From Tenacibaculum skagerrakense (GTDB lineage: Bacteria; Bacteroidota; Bacteroidia; Flavobacteriales; Flavobacteriaceae), in contig NZ_SLXM01000004.1 in NCBI RefSeq assembly GCF_004345825.1, positions 199,085 through 263,084 of the forward strand: a stretch of 64,000 bases of DNA, in the 5' to 3' direction. Below are positions 7,461-16,225 of this stretch, piece after piece; positions within the stretch are counted from its first letter, which is position 1, and the number at the start of each line of letters is the position of its first letter. A model generated the notes under the pieces. It did no database searches. It saw only the letters and a program-made list of their open reading frames with translations, and had not been told where the DNA came from. The position numbers and the translations under genes are program-made.

Positions 7461-8723
7461 TTATTGACCTCTTATGATTTTTACAGGATCTATTTTCTTA
7501 GCTTTTCTTGAAGGTAAATACCCAGCTAAAAAAGTAGAAATTAAAGCAAACGAAATTCCGATAATAAAGAACATCGGATCTAAATTAACAGGATACGTGT
7601 TTATGGTTGGTAAGGCCTCTGTTTCAAAAGGTATAGTACTTATAAACTTAGCTAGTAAATAACCAACAAGTAATCCTAATATTCCACCAACGATACCAAT
7701 TATCATAGCTTGACTCATAAAAATTAGTTGAACATCAATACCAGAAAAGCCAGTTGCTTTTAATATGGCAATATCATTCATCTTTTCATAAATAAGCATG
7801 TTTAAAATATTATAAATACCGAATCCAGCAACAATTAAAAGAGTAATAGATACTGCGTACGTAATTAAGTTTCTGATGGAAGTACCCGTTTCAAACTGAG
7901 CGTTTGCTGTTTCTATATCGACTGCAGTTACTCGAAACTGATTTTCAATTTTTTTTGACAAAGAGACGGCTTCGCTAATGTCATGAAGTTTAATATTAAT
8001 ATCGGTGATATAATCTTCAGATTTTCCAATAATTCTTTGAGCAGTTTTTAAATTAACAAAACTCTGTATATTATCTATTTCGGCAATTCCACTTTGATAA
8101 AATCCAACTATTTTCAGAGGAAATACATCACCATTTATCGTGCTAATTTGTATTCGATTTCCCACTTTTAATGACATTTTTTCGGCAATTCCCTTTCCAA
8201 GTATAATTCCGTTATTGTTTTGTTGTAAACCTTGCAAAGTTCCTTTTACAACATAGTCTTCTAAGTTGAACAGTTTAGCTTCTTCTAAAGGGTGAATTCC
8301 TTTTAAACTGCCGCCTAATTCTATAGATCCAGCTATGTAAAATATAGTGGCTTTAACTTGAGGTATTACACCTCGAATATTTTTTTTAGTTTTTAAATAT
8401 TGAATAATAGGTAAGGCATTGTGAATTTTCTTTTGGCTTAATTTGGGTTTAATAGAATGTACAATGTTAAATGTATTTTGAGTCTCTTTGTACAAGTCTA
8501 CAGGTTGCTTTTTTGAAGGCTTAATCTCGTTGTAAATATGTATATGTGGAGTTTGATTTATGATAAGATCATCTAACATAGTATTTAATCCAGTCATAAA
8601 TGAAACCAACGTAATATACGCTCCTATACCAAACATAACACCCATGGCGGCCGTAGAAGTTTGCTTAATTTTTGAAAGCAAATGGGTTTTAGCAATACTT
8701 AATATAACGCTCCAGTTTACCAT
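7461..8723 (-). CDS. ABC transporter permease, FtsX/MacB family
   Basis: 420 residues. One N-terminal membrane segment (about 23-45) is followed by a large periplasmic MacB_PCD-type domain (about 50-260, with GIILGKGIAEKMSLKVGNRI). Three C-terminal membrane segments form the FtsX core, with NMLIYEKMNDIAILKATGFS and the ending YLPSRKAKKIDPVKIIRGQ typical of LolC/LolE/MacB. It lies 2 bp after the adaptor gene and 1 bp before the ATPase. Such permeases transmit ATP hydrolysis as a mechanical movement to the periplasm. The cargo is unknown. Confidence 0.86.
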   Translation of the reverse strand: MVNWSVILSIAKTHLLSKIKQTSTAAMGVMFGIGAYITLVSFMTGLNTMLDDLIINQTPHIHIYNEIKPSKKQPVDLYKETQNTFNIVHSIKPKLSQKKIHNALPIIQYLKTKKNIRGVIPQVKATIFYIAGSIELGGSLKGIHPLEEAKLFNLEDYVVKGTLQGLQQNNNGIILGKGIAEKMSLKVGNRIQISTINGDVFPLKIVGFYQSGIAEIDNIQSFVNLKTAQRIIGKSEDYITDINIKLHDISEAVSLSKKIENQFRVTAVDIETANAQFETGTSIRNLITYAVSITLLIVAGFGIYNILNMLIYEKMNDIAILKATGFSGIDVQLIFMSQAMIIGIVGGILGLLVGYLLAKFISTIPFETEALPTINTYPVNLDPMFFIIGISFALISTFLAGYLPSRKAKKIDPVKIIRGQ

Positions 8724-8725
8724 GT

Positions 8726-9805
8726 TTATTCTTTGTAGATGTATGTGTTTTCATCAATACCTGATAAAACCTCAATAAATTCAATATTTTCAAGTCCAAG
8801 TTTTAAAGTAACCACCCCGTTTTTTGTAAGCACTTGGTTACCTTGAGTCAGATAACTTTTTGGAATGGTTAGCACATTCTCTTTCTTTTTAAGAATAATA
8901 TTAGCTTCGCCAGATAAACCAGCATATAAAACTTGAGGAGTATTTATAAATGTTGCTTCAACTTTAAAAGTTTGATTTCGTTCATCTTTTTGTGGGTAAA
9001 TTTTTGAAACTTTAGCATTAAATGTTTGTTCTTTATAAGCATCTAATTTTATGATAACATCCATATTTTCTGTAATACGAATAATATCAACTTCATCAAC
9101 AAGCATTTCAATTAAAAAACGATTCGAACTTCCTATTAAAGCTAGTGGTTCCTGAATTGAGATTAGCTCGCCAGGTTCTTTATAAATCGCATACACCTTT
9201 CCAGTTATTTTGCTTTTTACAGTAAAATCTTTAGTATTAATTTGAGAAACACGATAACTGTTTTCTGCCTGCTTTAGAGTGGTTTTTAATTGGTTTTCAG
9301 TTTGATTGTATTTGTTTTTTAGTAGGTATAGGTTATTTTTTGATAATTCATATTTAAGTTTTCGTGTATCATATTCAGCGTTTGAGCCAATTTTTTGTTG
9401 CCACAAGTTTTTTTGTCTGAAAAAATTAATTGAGTCATTTTTATAATTCAAATAAGCGGAAGCTATTTCGTCTTTTATAGTTTTTAGTATAGTAGCTTTT
9501 CCATAATAATTTTCTTGTGCTAGTTGTAAAGATAATTCGCTGTTTTTTAGGTTCAGTTTTGGCGTATTATTTATTATTTGAATTATATCTTGATTCCTAG
9601 CTACTTGAGAACCTTCTTTAACCAAAACCTTATCTATTATTCCAGAAACAATACTATGAACTTTATAAACATTATCAGGTTGAATTGTTATTGATGAGTA
9701 AACTGATTCCACTAATTCTCTTTTTACAGGTAGCGTTTTGTCTTGTTTACTTTCACAGGAAAAAAGAATATATAGAACTAAGAAGAAGAAAGGATAAAGT
9801 TTCAT
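8726..9805 (-). CDS. HlyD-type membrane fusion lipoprotein
   Basis: 359 residues starting with a lipoprotein signal (YPFFFLVLYILFSCES, Cys about 17). The biotinyl-lipoyl half-motifs are seen in VHSIVSGIIDKVLVKEGSQV and DFTVKSKITGKVYAIYKEPG, separated by a long coiled coil (about 80-190). A beta-barrel domain follows (FLIEMLVDEVDIIRI, VTLKLGLENIEFIEVLSGID). This is the periplasmic adaptor of a MacA/MacB-like tripartite system. No TolC gene lies in this operon, so a shared outer membrane channel may be used. Confidence 0.84.
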   Translation of the reverse strand: MKLYPFFFLVLYILFSCESKQDKTLPVKRELVESVYSSITIQPDNVYKVHSIVSGIIDKVLVKEGSQVARNQDIIQIINNTPKLNLKNSELSLQLAQENYYGKATILKTIKDEIASAYLNYKNDSINFFRQKNLWQQKIGSNAEYDTRKLKYELSKNNLYLLKNKYNQTENQLKTTLKQAENSYRVSQINTKDFTVKSKITGKVYAIYKEPGELISIQEPLALIGSSNRFLIEMLVDEVDIIRITENMDVIIKLDAYKEQTFNAKVSKIYPQKDERNQTFKVEATFINTPQVLYAGLSGEANIILKKKENVLTIPKSYLTQGNQVLTKNGVVTLKLGLENIEFIEVLSGIDENTYIYKE

Positions 9806-9808
9806 GTT

Positions 9809-10906
9809 TTAGGTTAGTTTAGCCTGAATAAGTAAATATTCATTTAAATTATTAATGTCAAGTACGCCAACTAATTCGCTATTATCTATAACTGGCAAAA
9901 AAAACGTAGAGTTAGTTTGGATGAATTCATAATATAGCTTTAAGTCATCATTACTTTTAAGAGACTTAAACGCTACTTTCATTATATCTTTTACCAAACA
10001 ATTACGATTACTCGAATTTTCAATAATATCATTATGGAGAATAATTCCAACAACTTTTGAATTTAGTACCACTACAAAATCTTTTTCAGTTCCTTTTAGA
10101 ATTGCATCAATTACTTTGTCAATAGAATCACTTGGGTTAAAAGTAGTGATGTTAGTCATCATTGCTTCCTTGACTGTATGCCCTTTTATCAAGTTTAATT
10201 GTTGAATTATTTTGTTTTCTGTAAAGGCTCCAACAAAAATAAAGAGAGCAATAAATATCAGAAAAGGATTATACACTAACCCTATTAATAGGAAAATAAC
10301 TGCAAAAAATTGACCGATGAGAGAAGCAATATATGTGGCCTTTACACGATTTGTTTTTAAAGTTAAAAGAGCACGTAAAATTCTTCCTCCATCCATTGGA
10401 AAAGCTGGGATTAAATTAAAAAGCATTAAACCTACATTTATAAAAAATAAGTAAAAAAGAAAACTCTGTATGTTTAATTCGCTCATTAAAAAAGCATTAT
10501 CTAATAGATATTTGTCAAGGAATTCTTTAACAGGAATGCAGAAATATAAAACTATAGCTATTAAAAAATTAACAAACGGACCAGCTAAAGAAACTAAGAA
10601 CTCTTCCTTAGGGTTTTCAGGCATTTTTTCTAAACTAGCAATCCCTCCAATTGGTAATAATGTAATCTTCTTTGTAGAGATATTATATTTTTTAGCCATT
10701 AAAGCATGTCCTAATTCATGTAATAAAACACAAATAAAAACAGCAATTATTAAAGTAATGTGGTAAAAAATATGTTCTGTACTATTGCCTCTTTTCATTT
10801 CACTAAAAACAATCCAAGCAAAAAGCAAAACAAAAGTCCAGTGAATTTTAATATGAATACCAGCGATGCTTCCTAAGTTTAAATTAGCTTTCATTTTATT
10901 GATCAA
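9809..10906 (-). CDS. Site-2 protease-like M50 membrane metalloprotease with CBS domains
   Basis: 365 residues. The zinc motif HELGHALMAKKY lies around residue 64 in a membrane helix. The second conserved block is NLIPAFPMDGGRILRALL, the third zinc ligand region of the M50 family. A C-terminal pair of CBS domains spans about 240-362 (VKEAMMTNITTFNPSDSIDK, VKDIMKVAFKSL). Family members cut transmembrane substrates, often anti-sigma factors, and the CBS pair may sense adenine nucleotides. The gene overlaps the WG-repeat gene by 11 bases and lies 3 bp before the adaptor gene, so it is translated as part of the export operon. Its substrate is unknown. Confidence 0.86.
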   Translation of the reverse strand: MINKMKANLNLGSIAGIHIKIHWTFVLLFAWIVFSEMKRGNSTEHIFYHITLIIAVFICVLLHELGHALMAKKYNISTKKITLLPIGGIASLEKMPENPKEEFLVSLAGPFVNFLIAIVLYFCIPVKEFLDKYLLDNAFLMSELNIQSFLFYLFFINVGLMLFNLIPAFPMDGGRILRALLTLKTNRVKATYIASLIGQFFAVIFLLIGLVYNPFLIFIALFIFVGAFTENKIIQQLNLIKGHTVKEAMMTNITTFNPSDSIDKVIDAILKGTEKDFVVVLNSKVVGIILHNDIIENSSNRNCLVKDIMKVAFKSLKSNDDLKLYYEFIQTNSTFFLPVIDNSELVGVLDINNLNEYLLIQAKLT

Positions 10907-11516
10907 GTGATGTCTTTTTAATTACCCATTTTTGATTTTTAGTTAGAACAGCAACTAAGTTTTTAGAAATTAATTTAGAGCTAATTTTTGGAGGAGCAGG
11001 TAAAAAATCTTTTCTTAAAACAACATTTACAGGTTCTTTAGATAGTTTTTTGATGGTTTTTTCAGATGTGTCAATTATAATTTCGGTGTAGGTATAGTAA
11101 ACAATATCTTTTTTAAACAGATTATTGTGTCCAGCAACTTCTTTTTGAAGTTTTAGAACAATGGCAAATGAGTTATTAAAATTTGAAGCATTTAAATATT
11201 GTGGTTTAATAACAACATTTCCTTTTTCGTTTATAAAACCAAAAAATGAAATTCCATTTTCCTTTTTTACAATTAAACACCTATTGTTACTTAAAATAGG
11301 TTGATTGCCATTAGGATTTTCAGACACTACTAAATCATTTCTAAAATTCATTACTAAATTTCCATTTGTATCTATAAAGGACCATTGATTATCTTTTTTC
11401 ACTGCGGCGTATCCTTCATGAAATGATGATACATAATCAAAACTCTCTGAGGTTTGGGATAAACTAATAGTAGGAATTAATAATAAAATTACGGTGAATG
11501 TTATAAGTCTTTTCAT
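10896..11516 (-). CDS. WG-repeat-containing secreted protein
   Basis: 206 residues with a signal peptide (LITFTVILLLIPTISLSQ). It has recognisable WG repeats: FHEGYAAVKKDNQWSFIDTN followed by GNLV at about 32-55, and FFGFINEKGNVVIKPQYLNA at about 88-110. WG repeats are extracytoplasmic interaction modules. It is first in the export operon, directly behind an FNR-like promoter, so it may be a periplasmic partner of the exporter or the protease. No catalytic residues are evident. Confidence 0.75.
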   Translation of the reverse strand: MKRLITFTVILLLIPTISLSQTSESFDYVSSFHEGYAAVKKDNQWSFIDTNGNLVMNFRNDLVVSENPNGNQPILSNNRCLIVKKENGISFFGFINEKGNVVIKPQYLNASNFNNSFAIVLKLQKEVAGHNNLFKKDIVYYTYTEIIIDTSEKTIKKLSKEPVNVVLRKDFLPAPPKISSKLISKNLVAVLTKNQKWVIKKTSLDQ

Positions 11517-11542
11517 GATTATAAGTTTTTCGATTTATACTT

Positions 11543-11585
11543 CAAAATTAGAATCGAAACTTCTATGATGAAATGATATCCATCA
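11543..11585 (-). promoter_or_regulatory. FNR-like operator and -7 box of the WG/M50/ABC operon
   Basis: The minus strand reads TGATGGATATCA (11574-11585), a perfect TGAT-N4-ATCA, then after 23 bp TAATTTTG (11543-11550), a 6/6 match to TAnnTTTG. The -7 box lies 27 bp from the start codon at 11516. Confidence 0.7.
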
Positions 11586-11662
11586 TGCATTCAGATAAGA
11601 AAAACATTTTCTTTTTTTATTTGTTATCAGTTACTTATAGTTATTTTTTTATTCAGTAAAGT

Positions 11663-11705
11663 TGATATTTATCATTTCTGTTTTATGTTATTGAGATTAT
11701 TTTTG
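11663..11705 (+). promoter_or_regulatory. FNR-like operator and -7 box of the Usp-baeRF-nuclease operon
   Basis: TGATATTTATCA at 11663-11674 is a perfect palindrome and is followed after 23 bp by TATTTTTG (11698-11705), 6/6 to TAnnTTTG. This implies an untranslated leader of about 128 nt before the Usp start at 11840. In the 324-bp divergent region I see nothing else besides the matching site for the minus strand. Confidence 0.68.
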
Positions 11706-11839
11706 GGAAAACCAAAACGTATTCAGCTAAAAATCTTTGGTTATAAAATTTAGTGTAGCTGTTGTTTAGAGAATATAAATCTATTGCAAACAGCAATTGA
11801 ATTTCCGTAAACTACCAATAGAAATTAAACTCTTTTAAA

Positions 11840-12676
11840 ATGAAAAAAATTCTTTTACCAACCGATTTTTCCGATAATTCATGGAATGCAATACAGTATG
11901 CGTTAGCATTATGTAAAGATCAAAAGTGTGTATTTAATTTTTTACACGTATACACACCTGTAATTTATGATGCTGGATATTTTGAGGTAGGAGCAGCACA
12001 AGTTGGTTTTGTAGATGTTCTTAAAAAAACAGCTGAGGAGAATATGGAAAAATTAATGGAAAAAGTAACCAGTCTATATAATAATCCAAATCATGTTTTC
12101 TCATCAATAGTGTCTTTTAACACCATTACAAATGAAATTAATGAGCTATATAAAGGAAATGTTATAGACTTTGTGATTATGGGAACTAAAGGAGCATCGG
12201 GTTTAGAAAAAGTGCTTTTTGGAACAAATACTGTACAAGTTATAAAAAATGTAGAATGTCCAGTTTTGGCAGTTCCTGATAACTATAAATTCACTGGTTT
12301 AAATGAAGTATTATTTCCTTCAGATTATGAAGTTGATTTTCAAATAATCGATTTCCAATACATTATAGATTTCGTTACAGGATATCAAGCGAAAGTACAT
12401 TCTTTACATGTTTCAAAAGAAAATCTTTTATCTAAAACTCAAGAATCGAATAAAGATAAATTACAGAGAGTATTTGAAAATGTAAATTTAGATTTTCACC
12501 TTAAAATCAATCAAAGTGTTACAGAAGAAATTTCCAATTTTCAATCAAACAACAAAATTGATTTATTGCTTATGGTAAACAATAAAAAGGACTTATTTGA
12601 AAAGTTGTTCTTAAAATCTAAAGTAAAACAAATTGGCTTTCAAGTTAAAATTCCTTTCCTCGTAATTCCAGCATAA
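11840..12676 (+). CDS. Universal stress protein, tandem UspA domains
   Basis: 278 residues, two Usp folds (about 1-147 and 150-278). The first opens with KKILLPTDFSDNSWNAIQYA and ends with the nucleotide-binding block VIMGTKGASGLEKVLFGTNT (G-x2-G-x9-G-S/T type). The second domain is more divergent. Tandem Usps act in starvation, oxidative or hypoxic survival, and binding of ATP is likely in domain 1. It leads an operon with an eRF1-like protein, an ATP-cone nuclease and a beta-CASP hydrolase. Three paralogues occur at 35800, 40480 and 42642, all behind the same operator type. Confidence 0.88.
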   Translation: MKKILLPTDFSDNSWNAIQYALALCKDQKCVFNFLHVYTPVIYDAGYFEVGAAQVGFVDVLKKTAEENMEKLMEKVTSLYNNPNHVFSSIVSFNTITNEINELYKGNVIDFVIMGTKGASGLEKVLFGTNTVQVIKNVECPVLAVPDNYKFTGLNEVLFPSDYEVDFQIIDFQYIIDFVTGYQAKVHSLHVSKENLLSKTQESNKDKLQRVFENVNLDFHLKINQSVTEEISNFQSNNKIDLLLMVNNKKDLFEKLFLKSKVKQIGFQVKIPFLVIPA

Positions 12677-12711
12677 AATTAAATTCTCAACAACTTAAAA
12701 TTAATATAATT

Positions 12712-13113
12712 ATGAAAAACATAGGTATTTGGCTAGATAAAAATCAAGCTCATGTCGTAACAATTGAAAATAGTAACGAAACGTTAAAAACAATTCCGTC
12801 TAATATAGAGCACTTCAACGTTCGTGGAGGTTCTGGTACAAGATTAAAAGGAGGACCACAAGATGTAGTTCAGGATAGTAAATATTTAGAAAGAGAAAAG
12901 CATCAATTTAAAAATTATTTTAACGAGATTATACCTGAAATACAAGATGCTGAAAACATTTTAATTTTTGGGCCGGCAGAAGCAAAAATAAAGTTTAAAA
13001 AAGAGCTTGAAGAGAATCATAAAAAGTTAGATGATAAGGTTGCTAAAGTAGAAACAGCTGATAGTATGACAAATAATCAAGTGATTGCTTGGGTAAGAGA
13101 TTTTTATAAATAA
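12712..13113 (+). CDS. eRF1 domain 3-like small protein (baeRF / translational machinery class)
   Basis: 133 residues beginning KNIGIWLDKNQAHVVTIENS, the start pattern of short bacterial proteins annotated as translational machinery proteins and related to the third domain of archaeal/eukaryotic release factors. The alpha/beta core includes AENILIFGPAEAKIKFKKEL (about 82-101) and the end NNQVIAWVRDFYK. A paralogue lies at 43488, also next to a Usp. Families of this kind (baeRF) are thought to bind ribosomes, and association with stress genes suggests a role in stalled or resting ribosomes. The family call is by pattern only. Confidence 0.55.
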   Translation: MKNIGIWLDKNQAHVVTIENSNETLKTIPSNIEHFNVRGGSGTRLKGGPQDVVQDSKYLEREKHQFKNYFNEIIPEIQDAENILIFGPAEAKIKFKKELEENHKKLDDKVAKVETADSMTNNQVIAWVRDFYK

Positions 13114-13132
13114 ACTAAGCTTTTTTAAATTA

Positions 13133-13972
13133 ATGAAATTTCAAGAAGTAGATATCACCAAATCATCAGGACAAAAAATGCGATTTTCAATTCAAAAACT
13201 CAGAAAATCGTTACATAGAACTGGGGCAGATGAACAAACAATTTCTGATATTGTAAATAAAGTACAGGAAGAACTTTACGAAGGAATATCTACTCAAGAA
13301 ATATATAACAGAGCGTATGCGCTTTTAAAAAAAGAGAAAAGTTATTTAGCAAGTAAATACAAACTCAAAAAAGCTATTTATGAACTAGGACCAACAGGAT
13401 TTCCGTTTGAACTCTTTATTAGTAAAGTTTTAGAATATTCTGGGTATACAACAGAAGTTGGTAAAATTATTCAAGGCAAATGTGTTTCTCATGAAGTTGA
13501 TGTATTAGCTTATAAGAATAACCAAGCAGTAATGATAGAATGCAAATTTCATGGAGAACAAGGTCTTAATAGTAACGTTAAAGTTCCTTTATACATACAT
13601 TCTCGTTTTTTAGATATTGAAAAACAGTGGAATAGTTCAAAAAGGAAAATTGTTCTTACACAAGGTTGGGTGGTAACCAATACACGTTTTACTGAAAATG
13701 CTATTCAATATGGAGAATGTGCTGGATTGTATTTATTGAGTTGGGATTACCCAGAAAATGATGGATTGAAAGATCGTATAGATCGATTAGGTTTGTATCC
13801 AATAACAGTATCTAATTTACTTACAAAAAGAGAAAAAGATTTTTTGCTGAGCAGAAAAATTGTTTTGTATAGAGAGTTAATTAAAGATGCTTTTTTTCTC
13901 GATCATCTTGGAATATCAGAAACCAGAAAGAATAGAATTCTAAATGAAATTAAAGAAGTGTGTAACTTTTAA
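13133..13972 (+). CDS. ATP-cone domain fused to Mrr-like restriction endonuclease domain
   Basis: 279 residues. Residues about 5-90 form an ATP-cone (VDITKSSGQKMRFSIQKLRK and SLHRTGADEQTISDIVNKVQ), the regulatory nucleotide sensor of NrdR and ribonucleotide reductases. Residues about 95-190 show a type IV/Mrr-like nuclease core: FPFELFISKVLEYSGYTTEV, HEVDVLA with the metal-binding Asp and MIECKFH with the E-x-K. The catalytic residues look intact. It probably cuts nucleic acid under control of ATP/dATP. The operon position after Usp and eRF1-like genes, and only 10 bp before a beta-CASP hydrolase, suggests a stress or RNA/DNA repair role rather than phage restriction, but this is inference. 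Confidence 0.75.
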   Translation: MKFQEVDITKSSGQKMRFSIQKLRKSLHRTGADEQTISDIVNKVQEELYEGISTQEIYNRAYALLKKEKSYLASKYKLKKAIYELGPTGFPFELFISKVLEYSGYTTEVGKIIQGKCVSHEVDVLAYKNNQAVMIECKFHGEQGLNSNVKVPLYIHSRFLDIEKQWNSSKRKIVLTQGWVVTNTRFTENAIQYGECAGLYLLSWDYPENDGLKDRIDRLGLYPITVSNLLTKREKDFLLSRKIVLYRELIKDAFFLDHLGISETRKNRILNEIKEVCNF

Positions 13973-13982
13973 AAAGCAATAC

Positions 13983-15356
13983 ATGGTAAATACCGTCAAC
14001 ATCCATTTTTTAGGGGGAGCTAAAACAGTTACTGGATCAAAGTTTTTAATTGAAACCACAGAAAGGAATATATTAATTGATTGTGGTGTTTTTCAAGGAG
14101 TTAAAGAGTTGCGAGAAAGTAATTGGGAAGATCTCCCTGTAGATGTATCTTCTATAGATGTTGTGTTGCTAACACATGGTCATTTAGATCATGTTGGTTA
14201 TTTACCTCGTTTAATAATGCAAGGTTTTAAAGGAGAAATTATAGGAACCGCTCCAACACTTGCAATCGCTGAAATTATTTTGAATGACAGCGCAAAGATT
14301 CATGAAGAATCAGCAGAAAAAGCGAATAAAGAAGAATATACTAAACACGAACCGGCATTACCTTTTTTTACCAAAAAGGAAGTTGAAGAAACGATTAGTT
14401 TATTTAAAGAGGAAGCAGAAGAAAAATGGATTTTACTTACCGATACAATTCGTTTTCGTTTTATGTATAACGGACATATTATTGGCGCCACATTTATTGA
14501 GTTAGACATTTTTAATAAGAGATTTGTTTTTTCAGGTGACATTGGAAGAAAGAATGATTATTTATTGAATAATCCTAAGAAACCCGAATGGGCAGATTTT
14601 TTATTTATTGAAAGTACCTATGGAGATAAATTGCATCCAGAATTAGATGTAGAGGAAACGTTGAGTGAAATTATTAAAGATGTAATTTGGAAAAAGGGGA
14701 ACTTGATTATTCCGAGTTTTGCCGTTGAGCGTTTACAAACGATAATGTTTGTTTTATGGAAATTATATAAGAAAAACAAAATCCCAAATATTCCAATTTT
14801 TGTCGATAGTCCAATGGGAAATAATGTTTTAGAAGTTTTTAGAAGGTTTTCAAATTGGCATAAACTATCAGATGAAGAGTATCAAGCAATGTGTAATCAT
14901 GTCAACATTATTCAGTCTTACAAAGAAACATGGGAAACCATTGATGATAAGAGATCAAAAATAATAATTGCAGGTAGTGGAATGGTAACAGGCGGAAGAG
15001 TCTTGACATATCTTAGTCAATTAATAGATGAACCTTCTACAACGGTTCTTTTAGTGGGTTATCAAGCTGAAGGAACTAGAGGTAGACAGCTTCAAAACGG
15101 TGCTCATGAAATTCGCTTTTTTGGGAAGTATAACCCTGTAAAAGCAACTGTTAAAGTTATAGAAAGTCTATCAGCTCATGCAGATCAGAACGATTTGATA
15201 AATTGGATGGACTCTATAAAAAACGTTCCTGAGAAGGTGTATTTAATTCATGGAGAAATTACTGCTTTAGATGCTTTTCGAGTAAAAATTAAAGACACAT
15301 ACCAATGGAATACAGTTATTCCAAAACGTAACCAAATTGAAGAAGTTATGGTGTAA
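13983..15356 (+). CDS. Metallo-beta-lactamase/beta-CASP nuclease-like hydrolase
   Basis: From the ATG at 13983 the protein has 457 residues. I prefer this over an in-frame ATG 39 bases upstream, inside the previous gene, because the conserved fold starts directly with VNIHFLGGAKTVTGSKFLIE. The MBL zinc motif LLTHGHLDHVGYLPRL is complete. Further blocks are MYNGHIIGATFIEL, FSGDIGRKND and the beta-CASP motifs FIESTYGD, IIPSFAVERLQTI and IIAGSGMVTGGRVL, with a final SLSAHADQNDLI. This matches the YSH1/CPSF73-like bacterial RNA-processing group. An RNA endonuclease is likely. Its coupling to an ATP-cone nuclease is notable. Confidence 0.85.
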   Translation: MVNTVNIHFLGGAKTVTGSKFLIETTERNILIDCGVFQGVKELRESNWEDLPVDVSSIDVVLLTHGHLDHVGYLPRLIMQGFKGEIIGTAPTLAIAEIILNDSAKIHEESAEKANKEEYTKHEPALPFFTKKEVEETISLFKEEAEEKWILLTDTIRFRFMYNGHIIGATFIELDIFNKRFVFSGDIGRKNDYLLNNPKKPEWADFLFIESTYGDKLHPELDVEETLSEIIKDVIWKKGNLIIPSFAVERLQTIMFVLWKLYKKNKIPNIPIFVDSPMGNNVLEVFRRFSNWHKLSDEEYQAMCNHVNIIQSYKETWETIDDKRSKIIIAGSGMVTGGRVLTYLSQLIDEPSTTVLLVGYQAEGTRGRQLQNGAHEIRFFGKYNPVKATVKVIESLSAHADQNDLINWMDSIKNVPEKVYLIHGEITALDAFRVKIKDTYQWNTVIPKRNQIEEVMV

Positions 15357-15396
15357 ATTTTAGAATAACTGTTTGTAAGTTTATAGAAAAAATAAA

Positions 15397-16221
15397 CTAT
15401 TGTATAGTATAACTTGTTCTAGCAAATTGACTCAAACGAAAATAGCCTAAAACTTCTTCGTTAGCATTATTTACATTCACACAGTTTCCTTTTAATTGAG
15501 CTGGAGTTGTTTGAAATGGCCCACCTGCTCCTCCTTGTGTTCCAGATTGTTGTATTAACTGTTCAATGTAAAAATAAAAGCGCTCAGAAATTCCAAATAC
15601 TTTAATATCAATATCAGTTCCAGGAACGTTCTTTTCGTCAAAGTGTAAAACAAAGGCTTCGTTTCCATTTACAAACTCATCACGAATAGAAGCTAATGAG
15701 GGTACGGCTAAATTATCTTGTACAAATTCTCCCATGTAGTAGTTTACTTCATCCGCAGGATCATCAAAAAGAACTCTAACTCTATACTCACCTTCATTAA
15801 AACCTTCCTCTTGCGATACACTATTAATTTCTGTAAAACCAATCAATGTTTCAGTTGCAGCATAGGTTTCGCCATTATAAACAATGTTTAATGTATAAAC
15901 TGCTCCAATTTCCGGTACAAAGTTCGTTGTAGTATATTCTCCGTTATTTTGATCTGCAAAAACAAATTGAGCTCCATCATTTTCTTTGGTTACGGTAACA
16001 GTAGCTCCAGTTGCAGGAATAACTGCATTACTATCAAAATATGCTGTGGATGTACTTAATTTAATAGTTTGCTCATTTCCTGTAGTTCCTTTTTCCCAAT
16101 TGATAGAAGCTTCAACAACCAAGCGCGCTCCACCATTTGGAACGTCAACATCTACTACATCAGTACAAGATGAAAAAATAGTACTGATAGCTACGAACAA
16201 GATATATATTGATTTTTTCAT
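15397..16221 (-). CDS. DUF4249 outer membrane lipoprotein
   Basis: 274 residues with lipoprotein signal IYILFVAISTIFSSCTDVVD (Cys about 19). It continues with the DUF4249 start VPNGGARLVVEASINWEKG and GATVTVTKENDGAQF. In Bacteroidetes such lipoproteins follow a TonB-dependent receptor and are thought to serve at the cell surface in binding its ligand. Here it follows the receptor gene by 4 bp, so the two are co-translated. The ligand is not known. There is a Gly/Gln-rich loop (QQSGTQGGAGGPFQTTP) near residue 235. Confidence 0.8.
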   Translation of the reverse strand: MKKSIYILFVAISTIFSSCTDVVDVDVPNGGARLVVEASINWEKGTTGNEQTIKLSTSTAYFDSNAVIPATGATVTVTKENDGAQFVFADQNNGEYTTTNFVPEIGAVYTLNIVYNGETYAATETLIGFTEINSVSQEEGFNEGEYRVRVLFDDPADEVNYYMGEFVQDNLAVPSLASIRDEFVNGNEAFVLHFDEKNVPGTDIDIKVFGISERFYFYIEQLIQQSGTQGGAGGPFQTTPAQLKGNCVNVNNANEEVLGYFRLSQFARTSYTIQ

Positions 16222-16225
16222 GATT

